Source: Synechococcus sp. Nb3U1
Lineage (GTDB): Bacteria; Cyanobacteriota; Cyanobacteriia; Thermostichales; Thermostichaceae
Length of the DNA stretch: 64,000 nucleotides
NCBI RefSeq assembly: GCF_021533835.1
Contig: NZ_JAKFYQ010000002.1
Span: 620,001-684,000, forward strand
Direction of reading: 5' to 3'
Shown here: in pieces, positions 7,781-16,886 of the stretch
Position numbering within the stretch: position 1 is the stretch's first letter
Layout: each line of letters starts with the position of its first letter
Made by a program: the position numbers and the translations under genes
Notes under the pieces: generated by a model
Told to the model about the DNA's origin: nothing
What the model saw: only the letters and a program-made list of their open reading frames with translations
Databases searched by the model: none

Positions 7781-9406
7781 ATGAATCAGCCATTTGGATC
7801 TGCTGAGCCAGAAAAGCCACAGGATAACCTATCAGAACCAGCCACCGAGACCGCTAAACCGAGCCGCCGCATGGGGCTTTCGCAGCCGCGCGGGATCCCG
7901 AAAAAACCCACGGGCATTGAGGGCTTCGATGACATTAGCCACGATGGCTTACCCTTGGGCCGCACCACCTTGGTCAGTGGCACCTCCGGCACCGGCAAAA
8001 CCCTGTTCGCCATTCAATTCCTCTACAACGGCATCATTCAATATCAAGAGCCGGGCATCTTCGTCACCTTTGAGGAAACCCCCATCGATATTATTCGTAA
8101 CGCCTCCAGTTTTGGCTGGGATCTACAGGCGTTGATCGACAAGGGGCAACTGTTTATTCTCGATGCCTCCCCCGACCCAGAAGGCTACGAAGTGAGTGGC
8201 AACTTCGATCTGTCTGCCCTGATCGAGCGCATTCAGTACGCCATCCGCAAGTACAAAGCCAAACGGGTATCCATTGACTCGGTCACCGCCATCTTTCAGC
8301 AATACGACCCTGCCGGCATAGTCCGGCGAGAACTGTTTCGCCTCACCGCCCGCCTCAAGCAGACCAACGTCACCACTGTCATGACCACAGAGCGCACCGA
8401 CGAGTACGGGCCGATTGCTCGCTTTGGAGTGGAAGAATTTGTCTCCGATAACGTTGTGGTTTTGCGCAACATCCTGGAAGGGGAAAAGCGGCGGCGTACC
8501 ATCGAGATCTTGAAACTGCGGGGCACCACCCACATGAAGGGGGAATACCCCTTCACCATCACCAACGACGGCATCAACATCTTCCCCTTGGGGGCCATGC
8601 AACTGACGCAGCGCTCCTCCAATGTGCGGGTATCTTCCGGCATCGAAAAGCTAGACGAAATGTGCGGGGGCGGCTTCTTCAAAGATTCGATTATCCTGGC
8701 CACCGGCGCCACCGGCACCGGCAAAACCTCGCTGGTGAGCAAGTTTCTCGAGCGGGGCTGCCTGGATGGGGAACGCTGCATTCTCTTTGCCTACGAAGAA
8801 TCGCGGGCCCAGCTTTCTCGCAACGCTTCCTCCTGGGGCATCGACCTAGAAGAGTTCGAGCGGCAGGGTTTACTGAAGATCATCTGCGCCTATCCCGAGT
8901 CCGCCGGCCTAGAAGATCACCTACAGAAGATCAAAACCGAAATGATGGGGTTCAGCCCATCCCGCATCGCCATCGATTCCCTTTCGGCTCTGGCACGGGG
9001 GGTGAGCCAAAACGCCTTTCGTCAGTTTGTAATCGGGGTGACCGGCCTGGCCAAACAAGAAGAAATCACCGGCTTTTTCACCAACACCACCGACCAATTC
9101 ATGGGATCCCATTCCATCACCGAATCCCACATCTCCACCATCACTGACACGATCATCCTGCTGCAGTACGTAGAGATCCGGGGCGAGATGGCCCGCGCCC
9201 TCAATGTCTTCAAAATGCGCGGCTCCTGGCACGATAAAGGCATCCGCGAATACTTGATCTCCAACACTGGCATCCAAATCCGCGACTCCTTCCGGGGCTA
9301 CGAGCGCATCATCAGCGGATCCCCGACCCGCATTAACGTGGATGAGAAAAACGAGCTCTCCCGCATTGTGCAGAATGTTCAGGCTCTTGACGAAGACGGG
9401 TTTTAA
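7781..9406 (+). CDS. kaiC: Circadian clock ATPase/kinase KaiC
   Basis: A 541-aa double RecA-like protein. CI Walker A is GTSGTGKT (~residues 67-74) and CII Walker A is GATGTGKT (~309-316). The autophosphorylation pair corresponding to Ser431/Thr432 of S. elongatus is in ESHISTITDT, here about Ser452/Thr453, and VFKMRGSWHDKGIREYL follows. It forms the hexameric core of the oscillator with KaiA and KaiB. The protein has a ~20-residue polar, proline-containing N-terminal extension relative to S. elongatus. ATG 7781 follows GGAG by 6 nt. Confidence 0.98.
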   Translation: MNQPFGSAEPEKPQDNLSEPATETAKPSRRMGLSQPRGIPKKPTGIEGFDDISHDGLPLGRTTLVSGTSGTGKTLFAIQFLYNGIIQYQEPGIFVTFEETPIDIIRNASSFGWDLQALIDKGQLFILDASPDPEGYEVSGNFDLSALIERIQYAIRKYKAKRVSIDSVTAIFQQYDPAGIVRRELFRLTARLKQTNVTTVMTTERTDEYGPIARFGVEEFVSDNVVVLRNILEGEKRRRTIEILKLRGTTHMKGEYPFTITNDGINIFPLGAMQLTQRSSNVRVSSGIEKLDEMCGGGFFKDSIILATGATGTGKTSLVSKFLERGCLDGERCILFAYEESRAQLSRNASSWGIDLEEFERQGLLKIICAYPESAGLEDHLQKIKTEMMGFSPSRIAIDSLSALARGVSQNAFRQFVIGVTGLAKQEEITGFFTNTTDQFMGSHSITESHISTITDTIILLQYVEIRGEMARALNVFKMRGSWHDKGIREYLISNTGIQIRDSFRGYERIISGSPTRINVDEKNELSRIVQNVQALDEDGF

Positions 9407-9769
9407 ACAGGCACTGAGTCCTATCGCTCCAGCAGGAGGCTTTATGGCCCCCATCCCACTTCTGAAAAAGCTGAAATGGCCTGCTCAAGCCGGGAAGCGT
9501 TGAATTTGGAAGGATCAGCGAAACAGCTTCTTGGAGAACACCGCAGTTGGGGAAGATAATTACTGGCAGGAGCAGGGAAAGGATGCCTCAGCTAATGAGG
9601 GACATAAGAGGGACATAATGAGATACACAGTGGATTCTGCTCTGAAACGAGCAAACCCTGATCCGCGCAGGACTTGAACGGGATCCCTGGCAAACATGGA
9701 TCGGCTAACACAGACATTTCCCGACAGTCAATGGCGAATCGGTGGTAACCCCCGAATAAATTGGGTAGT
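9407..9769. other. Intergenic region between kaiC and pilM
   Basis: A 363-bp stretch with no supported gene; the minus-strand frame across it overlaps pilM and looks like a shadow. It contains a perfect 11-bp tandem repeat (9597-9618). No convincing terminator with a T-run follows kaiC. It probably holds the pil promoter, but I cannot place -35/-10 boxes with confidence. Confidence 0.6.
9597..9618. repeat. 11-bp direct repeat upstream of pilM, candidate regulator site
   Basis: GAGGGACATAA occurs twice head to tail at 9597-9607 and 9608-9618. Spacing of one helical turn is typical of tandem binding sites for OmpR-type or similar regulators. It lies about 150 bp before the pilM start. Regulatory function is inference. 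Confidence 0.4.
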
Positions 9770-10927
9770 ATGCGTCTAGCAGTGGCGCAAAGGGCGGTAT
9801 TTCCCGGAGTGTTTAGCTTTCTCGGCGGTTCCAAAACCCAAACCATGCTTGGGGTGGATATCAACCCTGAGCGCATCGCGGTCGCCCAACTGAAAAAGCA
9901 GGGCAATGGTCGCTATCGTCTGGCCCACTACCACAGTGTGGAAATGCCAGAAGGAGCGATGATCGAAGGGCGCATCCTCGATCCGGGCACGATTGGCTTA
10001 GCCCTCATGAATTTGCTGAACGAGAACAAAGTTCCTACCAACTTGCCGACAGCGACAGCAGTGCCTGTGCGAGAAGCGATTGTCCGTTTAATTCGCTTGC
10101 CGGCTGACCTGCCCGCAGATGAGTTGCGTCGGGTGGTACTAGAGCAAGAAGCTGAGCTGTACATCCCCTACCCTCGAGACCAAGCGGATGTAGATTACCA
10201 GCCCTTGGGCCTGGATCTTTCCCAGGACGGCATCGAACGTATCGAAGTGTTGTTGGTGGCCATTCCCAAAGAGGTGGTAGACAACTACTTAGAGGTGCTA
10301 CGGGCGGCCAACCTGAAGGTGCGCTGTGTGGAGCTAGCTAGCTTTTCTCTGATTCGCACCATCCGCGAACAACTGACCCAATACGGCCCCCAAGAGGCGG
10401 TGTTGCTCAGCTCGATCGGCTACGAGAGCAGCGAGATCAGCATTTTGGTGAACGGGATCCCGCAATTTACCCGCACCGTTAATATTGGTACCATTCACAT
10501 GCGGCAGGTCTTGGCCCAGTCCCTGAACTTGCCGATTAGCCGCACTGGCGATCTATTGCAGTCTCTGAAGCTACCCCTGATCAGCCCAACGGATGTGTTA
10601 TCTACCGGAGAGCAGCCCATTACTGGTAACCCTGGTGTAACAGCAGTCATGCGGGTTATCTCCGATTTAGCGGATGAGATCAAGCGCTCCATTGACTTTT
10701 TCATCAATACAGAAAGCAGCGCTCCAGTCATAAAGGTGCTCCTGGCTGGCCCTGGAGCCAGCATTGGGCAAATTGATGGGTTCCTATCTCAGTCGTTGAG
10801 CATGGCGGTGGAATTGGCGGATCCCTTCGGGAACATTACCGTGCCGGATTCTTTAGAGCTGCCCTTAGAGGAACGCCCCGCCATGGGAGTAGCCCTGGGG
10901 TTGTCTCTACGGGAGTACAACAAGTAG
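9770..10927 (+). CDS. pilM: Type IV pilus assembly protein PilM
   Basis: Actin-like ATPase-fold protein of about 385 aa that, with PilN, PilO and PilQ, forms the pilus alignment complex at the inner membrane. Recognised by LGVDINPERIAVAQLKKQGN at the N-terminus, AVPVREAIVRLIRLPADLP, EAELYIPYPRDQADVDYQPL and VLLAGPGASI near the C-terminus. The start is ambiguous: ATG 9770 is used here, but GTG 9809 (giving MFSFLGGSKTQTMLG) looks more like family N-termini, and TTG 9761 is also in frame. It heads a plus-strand pil cluster. Confidence 0.93.
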   Translation: MRLAVAQRAVFPGVFSFLGGSKTQTMLGVDINPERIAVAQLKKQGNGRYRLAHYHSVEMPEGAMIEGRILDPGTIGLALMNLLNENKVPTNLPTATAVPVREAIVRLIRLPADLPADELRRVVLEQEAELYIPYPRDQADVDYQPLGLDLSQDGIERIEVLLVAIPKEVVDNYLEVLRAANLKVRCVELASFSLIRTIREQLTQYGPQEAVLLSSIGYESSEISILVNGIPQFTRTVNIGTIHMRQVLAQSLNLPISRTGDLLQSLKLPLISPTDVLSTGEQPITGNPGVTAVMRVISDLADEIKRSIDFFINTESSAPVIKVLLAGPGASIGQIDGFLSQSLSMAVELADPFGNITVPDSLELPLEERPAMGVALGLSLREYNK

Positions 10928-11003
10928 AGCTAGCGGCCTATGGGTCAGCACAGATTACCGAGATAGATCACTGATGCAATAGTGCGCAAGGCGGTCAGGA
11001 AAG

Positions 11004-11705
11004 ATGTACACACCGGATATTAACTTCCTTAAAGAAAGACCTGATGTCATCGACACATCTCGGACAGATGGAGGGAAAGTGCCTGGGCCTGGGGGGGGAT
11101 CCCAGAACTGGATCCCGGCCATTGGCCTTGGGGCGGTGGCGGCGGCGGTGGCAATTGGGGCTTTTCTGTATTTCCAAGACAGCTTCAGCCGTCAGTTGCA
11201 AACCCTGCAAGCGGAGCAAACCCGGCTCAACAACGAATTGAGTACGGCTAATGCGGAGTTGGCCCGTCTACAGGCTCTTGACCAAGAGCTGCAAACCATT
11301 CGTGCCCAAACGGAAGGATTCCGCTCGTTCTTGGGATCTGTCCAACCTTGGTCGGCTATTCTAGAAGACTTCCGCCGTAGGGTTCCAGGTCAAGGGGTAT
11401 GGATAACGGGTGTGAGTGCCTCCGGAGATACCCTCAACGTGCAGGGGGGGGCGATGGATTTTGCCCAAGTAAATGATTTCTTGCTCACCCTATTGGATTC
11501 GGATTTTGTCACGGGTGCTGTGATCAACCGCAGCGAGCGTATCGATGGCACGGATACCACCGAACCCAGTGTCAACTATGGTCTGACTGTGACGGTTCGC
11601 ACCCTAGGGGATCCCGATCCAGAATTTACCCGTGAATTGGAGTTGCGGGGTGCCACTGGTTTGGTCGAGAAGATTAGAATTTTGCGCCAAGTGGAGGCGA
11701 ACTAA
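11004..11705 (+). CDS. pilN: Type IV pilus assembly protein PilN
   Basis: A 233-aa bitopic inner-membrane protein. It begins MYTPDINFLKERP, matching the short cytoplasmic PilN motif that binds PilM. A transmembrane helix follows (IPAIGLGAVAAAVAIGAFLY, ~35-54), then a coiled coil (LQAEQTRLNNELSTANAELA) and a ferredoxin-like periplasmic domain. It lies 76 bp after pilM, and its stop shares one base with the pilO start. Function: alignment complex linking PilM to PilO and the secretin. Confidence 0.93.
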   Translation: MYTPDINFLKERPDVIDTSRTDGGKVPGPGGGSQNWIPAIGLGAVAAAVAIGAFLYFQDSFSRQLQTLQAEQTRLNNELSTANAELARLQALDQELQTIRAQTEGFRSFLGSVQPWSAILEDFRRRVPGQGVWITGVSASGDTLNVQGGAMDFAQVNDFLLTLLDSDFVTGAVINRSERIDGTDTTEPSVNYGLTVTVRTLGDPDPEFTRELELRGATGLVEKIRILRQVEAN

Positions 11706-12412
11706 TGGCCGGACAATACCCAGTAGACAGTTATTACGATGAACAGGTTGTGGCGGCTCCGGCGGGCCCCCCAGTTTTGTTGGGAATAGAGCTGACCCCG
11801 ATTCGGATTGGGTTGCTGATTGGGGCCTTGGGCATTGGTACAGCGGGGGTTTTGGCCTTTACCCAACTGCGCCCACTGATTGAGCAAGTACAAGCCGTGG
11901 AAGAGGATGTAGCCAACAAAACCACGCAACTGCAAGGGGTACAGGGTCAGATTGCCAGCCTACAGGATGTCCCCAATCAGATCGAGAGGGCTCGCGTGGA
12001 GCAGCGACAGATCAGTGCGTTGCTCTCGACTCCTGAGAATGCCGACACCCAGTTACTTGACTTAAATCGTCTGGTTCAAGGACGAATTGGCAGCGAGTTG
12101 CGCAGCTTTAACCCCTCTCCGTTAGGGCCAGCTTCTTCGGCGAATCCCGAGGTTCCAGCCATTATTGCTCCGGCCATCCAGGTGCAAACCACCCGTGTCA
12201 GCCTACGTGGCCCTTACACAGACGTAATCAACCTGATGGGGGATGTAGAGCGGTTGCGGACGCTGTTCCGGGTCAGCAATATCACATTGCAACCTATCCC
12301 TGATACCGGTGAGTTGAACAGTTCATTCGACCTAATTGCCTACATCTACAATAGTGAGATTCCTCTGGGCACTGCTCCAGCTCCTGCAGGAGGAGAAACA
12401 CCGACTCCTTAG
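11705..12412 (+). CDS. pilO: Type IV pilus assembly protein PilO
   Basis: A 235-aa partner of PilN. It has one transmembrane helix (IRIGLLIGALGIGTAGVLAF, residues ~37-56), a coiled coil with VEEDVANKTTQLQGVQGQIA, and a C-terminal ferredoxin-like domain with SLRGPYTDVINLMGDVERL. The ATG overlaps the last base of the pilN TAA, so translation is coupled. The C-terminus is a short Pro/Gly/Thr tail. A terminator hairpin stands about 180 bp downstream, so pilQ is likely expressed separately. Confidence 0.92.
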   Translation: MAGQYPVDSYYDEQVVAAPAGPPVLLGIELTPIRIGLLIGALGIGTAGVLAFTQLRPLIEQVQAVEEDVANKTTQLQGVQGQIASLQDVPNQIERARVEQRQISALLSTPENADTQLLDLNRLVQGRIGSELRSFNPSPLGPASSANPEVPAIIAPAIQVQTTRVSLRGPYTDVINLMGDVERLRTLFRVSNITLQPIPDTGELNSSFDLIAYIYNSEIPLGTAPAPAGGETPTP

Positions 12413-12838
12413 CCCCCAACAGGGTTACAGCCCTTTCTCTGGTCACCTAGCCCAGCAAATCTTACCAATCAGTTGCTCATCGCGCCAGCAGGCCGGAGGC
12501 CTTGCAGGGGACGCAAGCGCAGGCATCGTCACAGGAAACCCCGTGAAAGAGCTGTAATTGCTGACTTGGCCTAGCCGTTTGTAACTGGCAAAGGGATCCT
12601 GCGGCGGCGGGATCCCTTTTTGATGGATGGATAAAGGGTAGGAGAAAATTGGCGACAAAGCACAGGTAGCGTTGCTTAATCGAAGATCCAGGAAAAATTT
12701 TCTGTGAACTAGCTACAGATAGTGGCAAATGCCAATATTTCGGGTTTGATTAGGGAAGCACTGGGTGAACGAGTCAGAGGAGCACCCGTGGTGAGGTTAA
12801 GCAAGAACACGGTAGGGCGAACTGAGTGAGGTGTGAGG
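12413..12838. other. Intergenic region between pilO and pilQ
   Basis: A 426-bp spacer with no supported coding sequence. It holds the terminator at 12590-12621 and, after it, about 215 bp that must carry the pilQ promoter. A small palindrome GGCC-gga-GGCC lies near 12490. I cannot assign promoter boxes with confidence. Confidence 0.6.
12590..12621 (+). terminator. Rho-independent-type terminator after pilO
   Basis: A perfect 10-bp stem, AAAGGGATCC (12590-12599) with GGATCCCTTT (12610-12619), closes a G/C-rich 10-nt loop and is followed by further T residues. The stem is built from two copies of the dispersed GGGATCC element. Confidence 0.75.
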
Positions 12839-14941
12839 ATGATGAACCGTCGAGTAGCTTATGGGTGTGCATTGAGCTTGATCCTGTCATTGCCCATGTT
12901 GGCTATGGAAAGTCGGATCGATGAAGTTGTAGCTCAACAGTTGACCTCCGCAAATCCCCAAAGCATCAGCCGTATCAAGGATATCCGCTTGGTGGCCAAT
13001 GGCAACCGCATGAAACTCGAGATTGATACAGTGGGGGGAACTCGCCCGCAGGTGTTCTTTACCCAGCAAGGCCAGTCTTGGATCGGCGATATCACCAATG
13101 CTCAATTGGATATGGGTTCAGGTAGCTATCGCGAAGAGTCGCCGTTGCCGGGGGTGAGCTTTATCGAAGCCAAGCAAGTGGGCAGTGACAGTGTGCGGGT
13201 GCAAATTGCAGGCACGTCAGCAGCTCCCCAAGGACTATTGGCTCAGCGCAGCCCTACCCAATTGGTTTTCGACTTTGAAGGATTGCCCTCTGCTCAAGTG
13301 GCAGCTGCTCCGGGTCAAGCAACAATACCAGTCATGGCTCCCCAAGCTCCTGTTGCTCAACCGCCCGCGCCTCAACCTATTCAACCCATTGCCCAGAGTC
13401 CCGCCCAAACACCTCCTCAGCCCCCTGTCAGCGCTCCTGCAGCTCCTGCCTCGCCGATAATTTCTCAGGTGCCCTCAGTAGGGCAGTTGAACCAACCGCA
13501 ATTGCCCCCAGGCGCTATTGATACTAATGCTTCTCAATTTCAGGGTAGAGCAATGGCTCCTCCAGCAGGAGATCTGGCTGTCGGAAGCATTATTCCTGCT
13601 CCACCTCCAATCGATTTAGGATCCAATGCCAACATTACACTGACCTTAAAAGATGCTCCAGTTGGAGATGTGTTGAGTCTATTGGTACGTCGAGCTGGAT
13701 TAAATGTGGTTCTGAATGACATACCTCCTGATATGACTATTTCTCTAGATGTGGCAGACTCGCCTCTACAGGAAACCTTTAACTTCATTTTGCGACTGAA
13801 AGAGCTTCAGGCCTCTCGCTCAGGTCAGACTGTATTTATCGGCAGTGCTCTGCCTGGAGTTGGTCAGCAGATTGTAAAAACATATCGTTTGAATCAATTA
13901 AGAATAGAAGAGACGGAACAAACTTTTGACCTTAATGCTTCAGGTACAGCTGGAGGAGGAGGAACTGTAGAAATCAATGCTACACAATTAAGCATCACCC
14001 CCAGTGCAATCAGAGATAGAATCCAAGGAATTTTAGAAGCATCGAACATACCTTTAACTCAACCGTCAGCGATCCAGGCAGACCCAAGAACAAATTCACT
14101 AACTATTGTTGCCACACCTACACAACATGATGTGATTGCGGCTTATCTTGCCCAAATTGATTTGAGAAGTCGCCAGGTTTTAATTAGTGCCAGATTCATT
14201 GAGGTTAACCTCAATAATGGTTCTGATCTAGGAGTTGCACTGGGTAGTGCCTCTGGCAACTTTGCTCTAGGATCTGGAGACAACACCAACTTTGGTGGAA
14301 CCCCTCTTAACCAACCCGCAGGATCTTCAGTTCCTAACGTTGGTGTTGTTCCTGCCTCAGGAACTGGGGGCTCGCTTGTGTTTAACACCCTAAATCGGTT
14401 GCAACAATCCCTAGCAGCACGCATAGATGCAGCTATTTCTTCAGGGACAGCTAAGACATTAGCTGATCCAAAGGTAATCGTTGCTAATAATACTGGTGCA
14501 GCTATTATAGTTGGCCAAGAAGTTATAACTAACAGGAGATTGCAAACAGATCCTGCTACTGGTACATCGACCGTCGTCTTTGAAAAAGGAAATGCAGGAG
14601 TTAACTTGATTATTCAAAACGTCAGAATTGATGACAATGGATATATAACATTGAATCTTCTCCCTCAGATTTCCTCTATTGACAGTCAAATTACGCTTTC
14701 TGATGGAACTGTGATTAGCTTGCTAAATCAGCGCTCTGTCGGAACCTTGCAAACTAGACTTAAAGATCGAGAAACACTGTTCGTTGGAGGGTTAATACAA
14801 GAGGAGGATCGTGTATCCGTGGATAAAGTTCCACTTCTTTCCGAGATTCCTCTGCTTGGTTCTCTTTTCCGTAGACAAAGCACGACCAATAATAGAAGTG
14901 AGGTTGTTGTTTTGATTACCCCATTTATCTTGGAAGAATAG
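12839..14941 (+). CDS. pilQ: Type IV pilus outer-membrane secretin PilQ
   Basis: A ~700-aa secretin. Signal peptide (RRVAYGCALSLILSLPMLA), N-terminal AMIN-type domain (residues ~45-150, RIKDIRLVANGNRMKLEIDT), a long Pro/Gln/Ala linker (~160-255), STN-type domain (ITLTLKDAPVGDVLSLLVRR), NolW domain (DPRTNSLTIVATPTQ) and a C-terminal secretin domain ending VPLLSEIPLLGSLFRRQST and EVVVLITPFILEE. It forms the pore for pilus extrusion and DNA uptake. Start: ATG 12839 with GAGTGAGG 7 nt upstream; GTG 12833 and ATG 12842 are alternatives. The 3' half (~13600 on) is visibly more AT-rich than the surroundings. Confidence 0.94.
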   Translation: MMNRRVAYGCALSLILSLPMLAMESRIDEVVAQQLTSANPQSISRIKDIRLVANGNRMKLEIDTVGGTRPQVFFTQQGQSWIGDITNAQLDMGSGSYREESPLPGVSFIEAKQVGSDSVRVQIAGTSAAPQGLLAQRSPTQLVFDFEGLPSAQVAAAPGQATIPVMAPQAPVAQPPAPQPIQPIAQSPAQTPPQPPVSAPAAPASPIISQVPSVGQLNQPQLPPGAIDTNASQFQGRAMAPPAGDLAVGSIIPAPPPIDLGSNANITLTLKDAPVGDVLSLLVRRAGLNVVLNDIPPDMTISLDVADSPLQETFNFILRLKELQASRSGQTVFIGSALPGVGQQIVKTYRLNQLRIEETEQTFDLNASGTAGGGGTVEINATQLSITPSAIRDRIQGILEASNIPLTQPSAIQADPRTNSLTIVATPTQHDVIAAYLAQIDLRSRQVLISARFIEVNLNNGSDLGVALGSASGNFALGSGDNTNFGGTPLNQPAGSSVPNVGVVPASGTGGSLVFNTLNRLQQSLAARIDAAISSGTAKTLADPKVIVANNTGAAIIVGQEVITNRRLQTDPATGTSTVVFEKGNAGVNLIIQNVRIDDNGYITLNLLPQISSIDSQITLSDGTVISLLNQRSVGTLQTRLKDRETLFVGGLIQEEDRVSVDKVPLLSEIPLLGSLFRRQSTTNNRSEVVVLITPFILEE

Positions 14942-15020
14942 AAGAAATATGAGTTTTTACTTGATTTTTCTTAGAGATCGATCTTAGAGATTGAGTAGAT
15001 CATGAGTGATTTGTGAATCA

Positions 15021-16202
15021 ATGCTGAGGCTAGACTCTCGCTATCGATTATGGATTAAGCTGGGATCCTTGCTGCTCAGCTTTGGGCTGGCTTTTGGATT
15101 GGCATGGGCTGGGTTGGGTTGGACTCAGCCTCAGAAATTATCTTTATCGGTACAAGGGCAGAGTTATCCGCAACTGGTAGAACAGGCTCGTCCTTTGGTT
15201 TGGCAAGCCTTGGGGCAACAGTTTCAGGCGCAATCGCAAGCGGAGCAAGTGACTCTAGAGGTGCTGGGACAAGCCGGGGAGCAGCAAGTACCCCTATTCA
15301 CGGTGCGTATGCCCCGCAGTGCTTGGCAGCAAAACCTGTCTCCCTCTCAACTGGAACAATACAGCACGTTTTATCCAGATGCCTTGGCTCTTTTGCAGCC
15401 TCGTGCCCCTGTGCAGCAAGCTCAACTGGAATTTACAGCTCCTCCTCCAACGGGCATTTCTCTGGTTTCTAGCACTCCTTCTCCTGGTCAAAGAGGGATC
15501 CCGATTGATCAACGCATTCATCTGCGTTTTGATCAGCAGCTCCCAGCAGGCCTAACCAGTTTGGCTTTTGGTATTCAGCCGCCTCTCGAAGTCGCTTTTG
15601 ACATTCAAGGCAATGATCTGATTTTTCAGCCGTTACAATTGCTCAGCTACAGCACCGATTACAAGGTTTTGTTGCCTGCTTCTGGGGAGCTGGATTTGCA
15701 AAAACCCGTAGAGCTAACCTTCCGCACGGAACCTCAGTACACCTATCAGCGGGATATTAAACCCTTGCTAGAAGCTAGTTGCGTGGGTTGTCATCAGCAG
15801 GCGGGTCGGATGCGACGCAGCTTGTTGGATAGCTATACAGCGGTGATGCGTTATGTGACACCCGGTTCGGCAACCAGTGAGTTGCTGAAACCCCGCTGGT
15901 TAGCGCGTCATGCTGTCATTCAACGGGCGGCAGGGATCCCTTTGAATGGAGGGGGAACAACGACGGTAGATGCCTTGAGCTTATTGTCAGAAGGAGAAGG
16001 AGGGGCTGAACCAACACCAACTGCTGACCCACAGGGGGAATCTCCGGGATCTTTTATCGGGCGCAGTGGATCCCCGGAATTGGCTTACATTCGCCGCAAC
16101 GGTACTAGTGTGGATCGTCTAGGCCACCTTAGCCCTCACGAAATTCAGATATTGCGTACCTGGATTATTCAGGATCAGGCTGCTGAGACCTTCTCGGGAT
16201 AG
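15021..16202 (+). CDS. Secreted/anchored protein with Ig-like and single-CXXCH cytochrome-like domain
   Basis: A 393-aa protein starting MLRLDSRYRLWIKLGSLLLS; the first ~35 residues are a signal peptide or anchor. Residues ~140-245 (SSTPSPGQRGIPIDQRIHLR, LSYSTDYKVLLPASGEL) look like a bacterial Ig-like (Big_5) domain. Then comes one haem-attachment motif CVGCH (~255) and a tail with HLSPHEIQILRTWIIQDQA, resembling the end of planctomycete-type cytochrome c domains. The usual M-P-P ligand region is not recognisable, so haem ligation is uncertain. A GTG at 15006 is an alternative start. It lies 80 bp after pilQ. Function unknown. Confidence 0.75.
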   Translation: MLRLDSRYRLWIKLGSLLLSFGLAFGLAWAGLGWTQPQKLSLSVQGQSYPQLVEQARPLVWQALGQQFQAQSQAEQVTLEVLGQAGEQQVPLFTVRMPRSAWQQNLSPSQLEQYSTFYPDALALLQPRAPVQQAQLEFTAPPPTGISLVSSTPSPGQRGIPIDQRIHLRFDQQLPAGLTSLAFGIQPPLEVAFDIQGNDLIFQPLQLLSYSTDYKVLLPASGELDLQKPVELTFRTEPQYTYQRDIKPLLEASCVGCHQQAGRMRRSLLDSYTAVMRYVTPGSATSELLKPRWLARHAVIQRAAGIPLNGGGTTTVDALSLLSEGEGGAEPTPTADPQGESPGSFIGRSGSPELAYIRRNGTSVDRLGHLSPHEIQILRTWIIQDQAAETFSG

Positions 16203-16311
16203 AAAGAACTGCAGGTCGTGTCGAGATCATCCTCCTCAGGCCATGAGCCAGGAATCGAGCATTGGGTTGAAGGAGGCCCCCCCGGCTTCTAGCCCTAGGG
16301 AGGATGTCAGA

Positions 16312-16875
16312 ATGGGGATAGCTTGTCCTACGGTTGTTCACATGACCTTTAGCCTACGCCAGATAGGGGATCCGATCCTGACTCAGGTGGCAGAGCCGGT
16401 AACGGAGTTTCGGGATCCCGGCCTACAACACTTGATCGAGATCATGTTGAGCACCTTGAAGACCTCCAGCGGGGTGGGGTTAGCCGCTCCTCAGGTGGGA
16501 TCCTCGCTGCAGGTGATCCTCGTTGCTTCGCGCCCAACCTTGCGCTACCCGGAGGCTCCGCAGATGGAACCTTTGGTGATGATCAACCCTCGTCCCTTGG
16601 CGGCTAGCCCCGAGCAGGTGCTGGGGTGGGAGGGCTGTTTGAGTGTACCGGATCAGCGGGGGCTGGTGGCCCGTTCCCGGGAGGTGGAAGTGGAGTACTA
16701 CACCCCGCAGGGATCCCGGCAAAGGGTGGCGTGGCAGGACTTTCCGGCGCGGATTTTCCAGCATGAATACGATCATCTGATCGGTCAAGTGTTTTTGCAG
16801 CGGCATCCGCAGCAATTGCTCTCGGAAGCTGAGTATCAAGCGCAAATTTTGGGGCAACCCGCAACCGCTGCTTGA
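16312..16875 (+). CDS. def: Peptide deformylase
   Basis: Removes the N-formyl group from new proteins with a metal in the HEXXH-type site. All three motifs are present: GVGLAAPQVG, WEGCLSVP (metal Cys) and FQHEYDHLIG (two metal His plus catalytic Glu). The ATG at 16312 is chosen because GGGAGG sits 8 nt before it, giving 187 aa (MGIACPTVVHMTFSLRQIGD). An in-frame ATG at 16243 would add 23 residues with no recognisable domain. It is followed after 11 bp by the DCC-family gene. Confidence 0.95.
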   Translation: MGIACPTVVHMTFSLRQIGDPILTQVAEPVTEFRDPGLQHLIEIMLSTLKTSSGVGLAAPQVGSSLQVILVASRPTLRYPEAPQMEPLVMINPRPLAASPEQVLGWEGCLSVPDQRGLVARSREVEVEYYTPQGSRQRVAWQDFPARIFQHEYDHLIGQVFLQRHPQQLLSEAEYQAQILGQPATAA

Positions 16876-16886
16876 GGAGGCCGAGC

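Noticed and set aside
9592-9906. 104-residue minus-strand frame in the kaiC-pilM spacer
   Set aside because: Its first half is antisense to the pilM start; no ribosome site or recognisable family.
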